The notes under the pieces: model-generated
What the model was told of the DNA's origin: nothing
Seen by the model: the letters and a program-made list of their open reading frames with translations, nothing else
The model's database searches: none
Position numbers and translations under genes: made by a program
Assembly (NCBI GenBank): GCA_038236705.1
Contig: JBBRZN010000020.1
Span: forward strand, 1 to 34,624
Length of the DNA: 34,624 nucleotides
Reading direction: 5' to 3'
Origin: AC-32 sp038236705
GTDB lineage: Bacteria; Actinomycetota; Thermoleophilia; Gaiellales; Gaiellaceae
Part shown: positions 1 to 6,164 of the stretch, piece after piece
Position numbering within the stretch: the stretch's first letter is position 1
Layout of the letters: every line of letters begins with the position of its first letter

Positions 1-575
1 CCGATCGCCGCCTGCTGCGTGTTGGACTTCTGGATCCCGGCCTGGAATCCGCCCGCTCCGCCACAACCGGCCTTGCAGGAGCCGCCGCCGACGTTCTGCG
101 TCTGCATCTGGTCCTGGTCGGTCTTCGCCTTGTTCGAGACGTCAGCGTTCGCGTTCGAGTCGGCGGTCTGCGTGGCCGAACTGGGACCGGAGCTGACGTT
201 GCCGCCCGCGATCGACACGGGCACGTTCGCGTTCACTGCGTTCTGGTCGCTCTTGGCGATCCCGAGCGCCGCCTGCTGCGTCTGGGCGTCCTGGATCCCG
301 GCCTGGAATCCGCCCGCGCCGCCGCAGCCGGCGTAGCAAGCGGAGCCGCCGACGTTCTGGTTGAGCGTCTGGTCCTGGTCCGTCTTGGCCTTGTTCGACA
401 CGTCGGCGTTCGCGTCCGACGTCGCCGTCTGGGTGGCCGAGCTCGGACCGGAGCTGACGTTGCCGCCCGCGATCGACACGGGCACGTTCGCGTTGACCGC
501 ATTCTGGTCGCTGATCACCAGACCGCCGGCTGCCTGCCCGGTGTTCGCGCTCTGGACCCCGGCCTGGAAGCCGCC
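1..575 (-). repeat. 261-bp in-frame tandem repeat, 2.2 copies visible
   Basis: Unit 1 is 575-315, unit 2 is 314-54, and a partial unit 3 runs from 53 to the window edge. The period is exactly 261 bp (87 codons): the string TGGATCCCGG occurs at 31 and 292, and TGGACCCCGG at 553. Units 1 and 2 are near-identical in the middle and differ mostly around the Gln-rich linker (TLNQN versus MQTQN) and at the start. Confidence 0.9.
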
Positions 576-662
576 GGGAGCACCGGAGTCACCGAACGCC
601 TGGGCTGGAGCCGCGGCCAGGGCAACCAGTGCCACGGCCACGCTCAATAGCTTGGCTTTCAT
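1..662 (-). CDS. Secreted tandem-repeat protein, C-terminus beyond window
   Basis: The reading frame is open from the ATG at 662 to the window edge (220 codons, no stop), so the protein is partial at its C-terminus. Residues 1-22 form a signal peptide (MKAKLLSVAVALVALAAAPA, then a QA-F cleavage context). From about residue 30 the protein is a tandem array of an 87-residue unit. Each unit starts GGFQAG, contains SDQNAVNANVPVSIAGGNV and a Gln/Asn/Asp-rich stretch, and ends with a Cys pair (CYAGC or CKAGC). The start is well supported by repeated GGAG in front of the ATG (GGAGAAGGAGAAGGAG). I know no named family for it. The composition (Q, N, S, A, T, alternating hydrophobics) resembles secreted amyloid-like or beta-solenoid matrix proteins, which is inference. 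It is downstream of two other secreted genes and a response regulator on the same strand. Confidence 0.85.
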   Translation of the reverse strand, partial: MKAKLLSVAVALVALAAAPAQAFGDSGAPGGFQAGVQSANTGQAAGGLVISDQNAVNANVPVSIAGGNVSSGPSSATQTATSDANADVSNKAKTDQDQTLNQNVGGSACYAGCGGAGGFQAGIQDAQTQQAALGIAKSDQNAVNANVPVSIAGGNVSSGPSSATQTADSNANADVSNKAKTDQDQMQTQNVGGGSCKAGCGGAGGFQAGIQKSNTQQAAI

Positions 663-742
663 CTCCTTCTCCTTCTCCGTAGTTGTGGTTCGGTCGGCGC
701 GACGTCGCAGAACGACGCGCTACGTAAGGCCGGAGAAGGACG

Positions 743-1588
743 TCAGCCCGGATGCCAAGGAGGAAGGACGATGCGCCTCGGCTTCCGGAAGGCCGGTCGC
801 GGAAGGACCCGAGGCAAAAGTGACAGCGTGAAAAACCCCAGCACCGCTGCGAGCGCAGCAAGCAGAAGGGGCTGGACCGACCCCTGGCCGCCCCCTTGCC
901 CGGACGAGGTCATGTCCGGGCGCGGAGGCAATGGTGCCGGCGGGAGCCGCTGCGGCACAGCTCCCGCCGGGGCGTTGTGCTGCGCGCGAGCAGCACGGGG
1001 AAGACGTGGGCCCCGAGCCTCGCCCGTGACGAGCGTTGCTCGCGAATCGAGGACGACCTCTGCTGTGCTGTGTGCGCTGCTCACGAGTGTGGAGCGCGAC
1101 ACGGCCCCAGCGGCGAAACGGGGTCGCTTCAACAGGCCGTAAACCTTGCCGGGGTCGCGCGCTCGCGCCGGGCTGGCCCCCGACGGCGCCGCGGGCGCGC
1201 TCCCCGGACTCGCGGAGGTCGTCGAGATCTGAGCGGACGTCGCCATGGCCACCGGCTGGGTCGCGGCCGCGACCTCCGTGTTCACGACCTCGGCTGCCGG
1301 CGGCGCGGGGATATTCACCGCCGTCGCACCGGTGAGGCTCATCGTCACGCTCTGCTCTTCACGGGCCGTCGCCCGCGGAACCACCGCGTCGACCTCCGCG
1401 AGAGCCGCCTCGATCTCTGCAGACACGTCGATGCCGCCTGGTCCTGCGGCACGAGCCGTACCGGGCCCCGCGAGCCCGCTGCACACGATCGCGCCCGCGA
1501 GGGCGCACACGCGCGCGAGCCAGGGCACGCCGCTGCGGCCGGCAGCCCCGGCCGCATCGAACAGGGACGTGTCCTTGCTCTTCTCCAT
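743..1588 (-). CDS. Secreted, C-terminally membrane-anchored protein of unknown function
   Basis: 281 residues, not a family I recognise. A signal peptide or signal anchor lies at about residues 22-48 (WLARVCALAGAIVCSGLAG, then TARA). A short acidic helix-like region follows (DVSAEIEAALAEVDAVV), then a long Ala/Pro/Thr-rich segment. A single transmembrane helix at about 240-258 (LLLAALAAVLGFFTLSLL) precedes a basic cytoplasmic tail (RKPRR). This type I layout matches the protein at 2460-3635. The start ATG has only a weak, closely spaced GGAG. It lies 80 bp upstream of the 87-residue repeat protein and about 108 bp downstream of the response regulator, all on the same strand, so a shared surface role is likely but unproven. 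Confidence 0.7.
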   Translation of the reverse strand: MEKSKDTSLFDAAGAAGRSGVPWLARVCALAGAIVCSGLAGPGTARAAGPGGIDVSAEIEAALAEVDAVVPRATAREEQSVTMSLTGATAVNIPAPPAAEVVNTEVAAATQPVAMATSAQISTTSASPGSAPAAPSGASPARARDPGKVYGLLKRPRFAAGAVSRSTLVSSAHSTAEVVLDSRATLVTGEARGPRLPRAARAQHNAPAGAVPQRLPPAPLPPRPDMTSSGQGGGQGSVQPLLLAALAAVLGFFTLSLLPRVLPRPAFRKPRRIVLPPWHPG

Positions 1589-1657
1589 GCTCCGATCGGT
1601 AGCGGGAGACGAACTTCCGGAGCAATCATCGAAAGCGGCCCCTTCAGCCGGTAGAGC

Positions 1658-1689
1658 CCACCTGGCGGGTCTTCGATCCCCCCAGGTGG
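1658..1689 (-). other. Intergenic hairpin between the regulator and the anchored-protein gene
   Basis: CCACCTGG (1658-1665) pairs with CCAGGTGG (1682-1689). A further GGG/CCC stem inside encloses a TCTTCGAT loop. It sits just after the response-regulator stop codon (1697). No T-run follows on the minus strand, so it may be a processing or attenuation structure rather than a classic terminator. Confidence 0.5.
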
Positions 1690-1696
1690 AGGTTTC

Positions 1697-2341
1697 TTAC
1701 GACGCTTTGGAGAGCGGCATCGGCCCGAGCAGCCCGCGCCGCCCGGCTTCGACCACTGCGGCGACGCGACTATCGACTTCGAGCTTGCGCATGGCGTGAC
1801 TCAAGTACTCCTTGACCGTATGACGGCTCAGGTAGAGGCGAGCGCCGATCTCCCTGTTCGTGAAGCCCTGTGCGGCTAGCTGCAGCACTCTGACCTCCTG
1901 CGCCGTCAAGCGAGGGCGAGCTCTCGGGCCCTGGGCGCGGAAGAGCACCTCGGCGACGGTGGGATCGACGAAGCGCTCGCCGGCGGCAACACGCTGGAGA
2001 ACGTTGGCGAGATCTGGCTTTGGAGCATCCTTGAGGAGGTACGCGCGAGCGCCCGCAGCCGCTACCGCGAGTACCGTTTCCTCATCGAGCTCGCCTGCGT
2101 AGACGACGGTGGCGGTGTCCGGAAGCAGCTCCGCGATCGCCGCGCAAAGCGCGGCCCCGCCGCCATCTGCGAGCCTCGCATCCAGCACGACCAGATCCGG
2201 TCGCAGGTGAGATGCCGCCTCGAGCGCCTCGCTTGATGTCGCGACGTCGCCGACCACATTGAACTCAGAGCCGGCGAGCCACGCACGGAGACCCTCCCGA
2301 ACGACCGGGTGACGATCGACGAGCAGGACAGAGAGCCTCAC
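1697..2341 (-). CDS. NarL/FixJ-family response regulator (LuxR-type HTH)
   Basis: Predicted DNA-binding response regulator of 214 residues from the GTG at 2341. The receiver domain is about 1-120, with the acidic residue D9 (LLVDRHP), probable phospho-acceptor D54 (VVLDARL) and conserved K104 (YLLKDAP). The usual Thr/Ser switch position reads YAG, so it lacks the hydroxyl residue. The LuxR HTH is at about 143-205 (LTAQEVRVLQLAAQGFTNREIG, with SRHTVKEYLSHAMRKL). An upstream in-frame TTG at 2416 is possible but would place the paired direct repeats at 2409-2441 inside the gene, so I prefer 2341. No partner kinase is visible next to it. The neighbouring secreted repeat proteins are its likely targets. 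Confidence 0.88.
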   Translation of the reverse strand: MRLSVLLVDRHPVVREGLRAWLAGSEFNVVGDVATSSEALEAASHLRPDLVVLDARLADGGGAALCAAIAELLPDTATVVYAGELDEETVLAVAAAGARAYLLKDAPKPDLANVLQRVAAGERFVDPTVAEVLFRAQGPRARPRLTAQEVRVLQLAAQGFTNREIGARLYLSRHTVKEYLSHAMRKLEVDSRVAAVVEAGRRGLLGPMPLSKAS

Positions 2342-2408
2342 CGATTGCGCCCGGTGACATTGCAGATGACCGCGGCGACTGGCTTGTCCAGGCCGGTTGC
2401 GGTGCGCA

Positions 2409-2441
2409 TCGTCCAATCGGGCCCGACGATTCGTCCAATCG
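2409..2441 (-). promoter_or_regulatory. Paired direct repeat upstream of the response regulator, candidate operator
   Basis: Read on the minus strand, CGATTGGACGA occurs twice, ending at 2409 and 2431 on the plus-strand numbering. Repeat starts are 22 bp apart, two helical turns, so the copies face the same side of the helix. The pair is 68-100 bp before the GTG at 2341. A second pair with the same core and the same 22-bp spacing lies at 3760-3792. Autoregulation by the adjacent NarL-type regulator is inferred. Confidence 0.6.
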
Positions 2442-2459
2442 TCTCGCGGAGGCTGCCGA

Positions 2460-3635
2460 TCATCCGTGCCGCCAGCTGCGCGGGTCGAGCAGCCGTAATC
2501 CGTATGTCGAGCCGAGGAAGACCAAGAAAGCGCCGAGGACCGCGATCAGGGTGAACATGACCGCATTCGTGACGTCCTTTTCGCCGGCGCTCGCTGGCAG
2601 CGGCGCCCGAGGAGGTACGAGCTGGCCGAGGAAGTCGACGGCACGCCGCCCGACGCCCGGATCCCTGGAAGCAGCGCCGTCGCCGCGCGCCGCAACCGAC
2701 CTGCCCGCCGGCTTGACGCGAGCCAGAGGCTCGCGCGCTCCGGCCCTCATTGCAGCCGGAGGATCCAAGGGCGAGGACGAAACGGTCTGCACGCTGCTCG
2801 GAGTCGAGTTGGCCCGATCACCGGCGGGGCGATGACCCGTGGGCGCCGCCGGTGCCGGCCGGTCGATGCGGTGACCGCTTGCGATGGCCGTCTTCGGGGC
2901 TGTCGGCGCGAGCGGAGCGACCGACGTCCGCGGAAGCGTTCCTGCGGGGGTCGCGGCCTGCTGTGCCGGCGGCCCGATCGCGGGCCGCGGGTCCGGACTG
3001 GCACCGGTGGTCGTTTCATCCGCGGCACCGCTGCCGGTTCCACCCTGACTCGTCGCGCTGACGTTGCCGGCGTTCGAGACCGCGACTGTGGTGTTCGACT
3101 GGTCGATGGGCCCGTTGTCGCCAGGGCTGTTGATCCGAATCAGGATCACGATGTTCTGCGGCTGCTCCTGCGTCGCCGAAGCCGAGGCTGCTGCGGCCTG
3201 ATCCGTAGTCGCCGCCTGCTGGGAGGGCTGCTGCCTTCCGGGGGCGCCCCCCTGGCCGGTTGAGCCGTCATTCGAGGCCCCTGCGACCGATCCAGCGACG
3301 TTCGTCTGGGAGATCGGCCCGTCGTTGCCCGGGTTGTTGATCCGGATCGAGATCACCAGGTTTCTGGGCTGTTGCTGCATGGCTGCGGCGGCCGCGTCGG
3401 CCGCCTGGTCGGTCGAGGCCTGCTGGCTCGAAGGCTGCTCACCGGCCGCGACGGACACATCGCCGGCGCCCGTCACATCGTCAGCTGCCTGCAAAGTGCC
3501 GTTCACTGCCGAAACCGCCCCGGGATTCGAGTCGTCGGCCCGAGCATTCCCTGTGGCTACAAGCGGGTACAGGAGCGCGAGGGCGAAGCTCACGAGCAAC
3601 GCGTGAAGTCTGTACCGCTGCGCCGAAGCCATCAT
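2460..3635 (-). CDS. Secreted repeat protein with C-terminal membrane anchor
   Basis: 391 residues from the ATG at 3635; an ATG at 3632 is equally possible, and a GTG at 3683 would add an unlikely 16-residue leader. A signal peptide spans about 1-33 (HALLVSFALALLYPLVATGNARA). Two copies of a roughly 69-residue unit follow. Each has a Gln/Ala-rich lead (TDQAA), then a core: RNLVISIRINNPGNDGPISQ near 91-110 and QNIVILIRINSPGDNGPIDQ near 160-179, each followed by a Ser/Asn/Gly-rich tail. A Pro/Ala-rich stalk (200-340) leads to one transmembrane helix at about 357-380 and an 11-residue tail. There is no LPXTG motif. I cannot name the family. It is probably a surface or matrix protein exposed outside the membrane. 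Confidence 0.82.
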   Translation of the reverse strand: MMASAQRYRLHALLVSFALALLYPLVATGNARADDSNPGAVSAVNGTLQAADDVTGAGDVSVAAGEQPSSQQASTDQAADAAAAAMQQQPRNLVISIRINNPGNDGPISQTNVAGSVAGASNDGSTGQGGAPGRQQPSQQAATTDQAAAASASATQEQPQNIVILIRINSPGDNGPIDQSNTTVAVSNAGNVSATSQGGTGSGAADETTTGASPDPRPAIGPPAQQAATPAGTLPRTSVAPLAPTAPKTAIASGHRIDRPAPAAPTGHRPAGDRANSTPSSVQTVSSSPLDPPAAMRAGAREPLARVKPAGRSVAARGDGAASRDPGVGRRAVDFLGQLVPPRAPLPASAGEKDVTNAVMFTLIAVLGAFLVFLGSTYGLRLLDPRSWRHG

Positions 3636-3648
3636 CTCTGCGGGAATG

Positions 3649-3678
3649 ACCGTAGCAGAGTTACTTGGAACATTGCAA
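3649..3678 (-). promoter_or_regulatory. Possible promoter for the anchored repeat protein
   Basis: On the minus strand TTGCAA (3678-3673) and TACGGT (3654-3649) are separated by 18 bp. The inferred start of transcription, near 3642, is only a few bases before the ATG at 3635, which has no clear ribosome-binding site. The leader would then be very short. Confidence 0.35.
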
Positions 3679-3759
3679 CACACTTTTGCTGAAACTACTT
3701 AGAACGAGTATGAGATTTACCGAACTTGAATTACGAAACGAATTACAGCCTCTGAAATG

Positions 3760-3792
3760 GATTGGACGAAGCGCCGACCCCATCTGGACGAA
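3760..3792 (+). promoter_or_regulatory. Second paired direct repeat, candidate operator in the divergent promoter
   Basis: GATTGGACGAAGCG (3760-3773) is followed by the related ATCTGGACGAAAGCG (from 3782). The shared GGACGAA cores at 3764 and 3786 are exactly 22 bp apart, the same spacing as at 2409-2441. The pair lies about 125-157 bp before the minus-strand ATG at 3635 and about 194-226 bp before the plus-strand ATG at 3986. Confidence 0.55.
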
Positions 3793-3890
3793 AGCGACGA
3801 GGCGCGCTCCGACAGGACGACCGCGCCTGGGCCAGCTGCAAAGGCTGATTTCACGCCGGGCGGGCTCGCGGCTGGCGAGACGTATGAACG

Positions 3891-3905
3891 ATAAGAATCG
3901 CTTAT
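3891..3905. promoter_or_regulatory. Short inverted repeat upstream of the winged-helix gene
   Basis: ATAAG (3891-3895) and CTTAT (3901-3905) form a 5-bp inverted repeat around AATCG, 81 bp before the start at 3986. It could be an operator for the downstream DNA-binding protein. The arms are short, so chance is a real possibility. Confidence 0.25.
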
Positions 3906-3985
3906 ATAGGCAGCTCGCGGCACGCTGTCGCCGTGACGTATTGTGCGCTAAGGTGCAGTAATCGGAGGCCTCTAGGGGAGGGCCT

Positions 3986-4906
3986 ATGCCGCAACGAGCT
4001 TCCAAGGGTCGAATCGAGCTCAAACCCACGCAGGAGCGGGTCCTGACTGCGCTCGCCGAGGATCGGTCCGGCCGGCTGACTCGCGGGCGATACGAGGACC
4101 TCGCCGGCGTGAGCCGCTCGCAGGCGGCCTACGATCTCGCAGAGCTGGTGGACGCCGGGATCCTCGAGCGGGTGGGCGGAGGTCGAGCAACTACCTATCG
4201 GTTCGTCCGCCGGGCGCGCCCGGCGGGCCAGCGTCACTGGACCAACGATCGCATCCACGCCGCGCTCGAGGACTTCTGCGCCGGCCGGAATGCCTGGCCG
4301 TCTGCCAGTGAGTTCAAGGCCTCCCGGCGGACCGACCTCTACGTCGCCGCCAGCCGTTACGGCGGCATCGGCTTCTGGGCGACCGAGCTCGGCTTCCCGC
4401 AGCCGTCGCGTGCTACGCCACCGGAGCCTGCGGTTCGATCCTGGCGCCCGAGGCTGCGCTGGGCCGCGGGAGGCGCGGCGGTCGCGGCAGCGCTGTTTGC
4501 AGCGGCGGGTACCGCCGTCTACCTCGGGCGCGACACCCCGGCTCGTGACACAGCCGCTCTGCAGTCGGCATCTGGCTCGCCCTCGGCGCGGCAGAGCGCT
4601 CCCGCCCGCTCCGAGCCCAACATCCGGCCGCGGACCGCCGCGCCGAAGGCGAAGCCTGCCCGGCAGGTGCGCCTGCACGCTCGCGTCTCCTCGTCAGGCA
4701 CACGTACCGGGAACGCCCCGTCCAGGGATCAGGCCGAGCTCGCCGTGGCGAGGGTCTCGACCCCTACCTACTCTTCGGTGTCCACCACACCCCGACAGGA
4801 GGTGGCGCAGCGAACGACGAGCTCCACCTCCGCTGGGCCCGCTCCTCTTCCGCCACCCTCTGGCTCGGGAACCCCGCCCGCGCCGCTTCCACCTCCTCAG
4901 CCATAG
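3986..4906 (+). CDS. Membrane-tethered winged-helix DNA-binding protein
   Basis: 306 residues with an unusual layout. Residues 12-76 are a winged-helix domain (QERVLTALAE, SRSQAAYDLAELVDAGILERVG, then a wing-like GRATTYRFVR). Residues 84-136 (HWTNDRIHAALEDFCAGRNAWPS onward, ending GGIGFWATELGF) resemble a homing-endonuclease-associated HNR-type repeat, another small DNA-binding module. A transmembrane helix at about 159-180 (WAAGGAAVAAALFAAAGTAVYL) follows, then about 125 residues of disordered Ser/Thr/Pro-rich sequence ending in proline clusters. DNA binding would be cytoplasmic and the tail outside. The start is supported by AGGGGAGG before the ATG. It faces the anchored repeat protein across a shared intergenic region, suggesting a one-component membrane regulator of the surface module. 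Confidence 0.8.
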   Translation: MPQRASKGRIELKPTQERVLTALAEDRSGRLTRGRYEDLAGVSRSQAAYDLAELVDAGILERVGGGRATTYRFVRRARPAGQRHWTNDRIHAALEDFCAGRNAWPSASEFKASRRTDLYVAASRYGGIGFWATELGFPQPSRATPPEPAVRSWRPRLRWAAGGAAVAAALFAAAGTAVYLGRDTPARDTAALQSASGSPSARQSAPARSEPNIRPRTAAPKAKPARQVRLHARVSSSGTRTGNAPSRDQAELAVARVSTPTYSSVSTTPRQEVAQRTTSSTSAGPAPLPPPSGSGTPPAPLPPPQP

Positions 4907-4976
4907 CGGTGGCATCTTGGTTTGCAGGGAGTTAAGGTTCTAGAAGAGGGATAAACCCGAGCGAAAAGGGGAGACT

Positions 4977-6164
4977 ATGCATCGCCGTCCGGTGCGGTTT
5001 CTGCGGCCGACACGGAGACGGGTTTCGCTCGGCTCCAGAACGACGTTCTTCTGGCTTTTGGTCGGGTTCGCGGCGCTTCCGCTACTCCTCGCAGCGCCGA
5101 TCTCAGCCGACCCCTCGCCGACTGCCTCCTACACGATCACCGGCGTCTCCGGCACGAATGGCTGGTATCGCGGCAGCTCTGGGGGCAATTACGTAGTCCT
5201 TCACTGGAGCGTCCAGGATCCCGGCGGCGTCATCGTTTCGACCACGGGCTGCGAAGCCGCGATCAAGATCGACGGCCCGACCACTGGGGCACAGCGGACC
5301 TGTGCGGCCGAGCTGACCGGCGGCGGATCCGTCTCTTGGAAGACCAACACGATCAAGATCGACGCCGACCCACCGACCGGCCTAACCGCAAGCCTGGCGC
5401 GCGGCGCGGACTTCAACGGGTGGTACAACCACCCCGTCGGGATCAGCTGGAGTGGCAGCGACGCCACCTCGGGGATCGCCTCCTGCACGTCGGTGACCTA
5501 CGGCGGACCAGACGGCGCGGGCGCTGGCGTCGGGGGCGGCTGCGCCGACAACGCCGGGAACACCACTTCCTCGCCCGTTGCGATCAGCTACGACGGAACG
5601 GCCCCGGTGCTCAGCAAGGTGACGATCACGAGCGGCGCCGCAGCCGAGGTTCTCCGCTGGGCCTCGTCGAGCGCATCGGACGTTGCGGTCGTCCAGCGTT
5701 CTGCGCGCGGGAACAAGGAGCAGCCGCTCGTCTTTCGCGGCACCGGAGGCTCGTTTGCCGACAAGAAGATCCAGAGCAGCCTCGAATACACCTACGCGGT
5801 TCAGACGTCGGACCAGGCGGGCAACGCCTCGCAGAAGATCTCGGTCGTCGCGCTCCCCAAGGTCCTGACCCTGCGCAAGCTTCCGTACGTTCCTCGGGCG
5901 TCGAGCAAGCCGATTCTCCGCTGGAATGCCGTGCGGCGCGCGACCTACTACCACCTCCAGCTCTTCCGGGGATCGAAGCGCATCTTTGCCGCCTGGCCGG
6001 TCAAGAACGAGCTTGGCCTGCCCGCTACGTGGAAGTGGTCGGGGCACCGTTACCGCCTCGGCCCCGGGCACTACCGGTGGTATGTCTGGGCGGGGCTGGG
6101 ACGCCGGAGCTTTGCGCACTACAAGGCTGTCGGCAGCGCCCGCTTCATCATCCCGCGGCGCTAG
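4977..6164 (+). CDS. Secreted Ig-like / fibronectin-like protein
   Basis: 395 residues. An N-terminal hydrophobic segment at about 23-45 (FFWLLVGFAALPLLLAAPIS) ends in an ADPS cleavage context. The mature part has bacterial Ig-like beta-sandwich features: YTITGVSGTNGWYRG and FNGWYNHPVGISWSGSDATSGI are paired NGWY motifs typical of repeated Big-like domains, and DNAGNT and DQAGNAS turns follow. The C-terminal 100 residues (LRWNAVRRATYYHLQLFRGSKR) read like a fibronectin III-like domain. The start has AAAGGGGAG before the ATG. It probably sits on the cell surface; the ligand is unknown. Its TAG stop shares the CTAG palindrome at 6161-6164 with the convergent UbiB gene. Confidence 0.8.
   Translation: MHRRPVRFLRPTRRRVSLGSRTTFFWLLVGFAALPLLLAAPISADPSPTASYTITGVSGTNGWYRGSSGGNYVVLHWSVQDPGGVIVSTTGCEAAIKIDGPTTGAQRTCAAELTGGGSVSWKTNTIKIDADPPTGLTASLARGADFNGWYNHPVGISWSGSDATSGIASCTSVTYGGPDGAGAGVGGGCADNAGNTTSSPVAISYDGTAPVLSKVTITSGAAAEVLRWASSSASDVAVVQRSARGNKEQPLVFRGTGGSFADKKIQSSLEYTYAVQTSDQAGNASQKISVVALPKVLTLRKLPYVPRASSKPILRWNAVRRATYYHLQLFRGSKRIFAAWPVKNELGLPATWKWSGHRYRLGPGHYRWYVWAGLGRRSFAHYKAVGSARFIIPRR

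Larger units (their letters stand above)
3679..3985. other. AT-richer divergent intergenic region
   Basis: This gap separates the minus-strand anchored repeat protein from the plus-strand membrane-tethered regulator. Its first 80 bases are clearly richer in A/T than the surroundings. It holds the second operator-like repeat pair (3760-3792) and an ATAAG-AATCG-CTTAT inverted repeat (3891-3905). A weaker GGACGA copy lies at 3815. I see no convincing gene in it. Confidence 0.6.

Noticed and set aside
760..771. GGACGATGCGC string resembling the operator repeats
   Set aside because: A single partial copy, inside coding sequence and without a partner 22 bp away, is likely chance.
1621..1700. tRNA-like or riboswitch-like strings (GGTAGAG, TTCGATC, CGAAAG) before the anchored-protein gene
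   Set aside because: There is no anticodon arm or acceptor stem of a tRNA. The c-di-GMP riboswitch core GCAAAGCC and the c-di-AMP core are absent, so I keep it only as a hairpin.
2460..2640. LPASA string before the C-terminal helix as a sortase signal
   Set aside because: It is not LPXTG or a known variant, is too far from a typical short helix plus basic tail, and no sortase gene is visible.
3665..3961. Plus-strand frame of 98 codons in the divergent intergenic region
   Set aside because: It has no ribosome-binding site, an Arg-rich composition without domains, and overlaps the operator-like repeats and a likely promoter.
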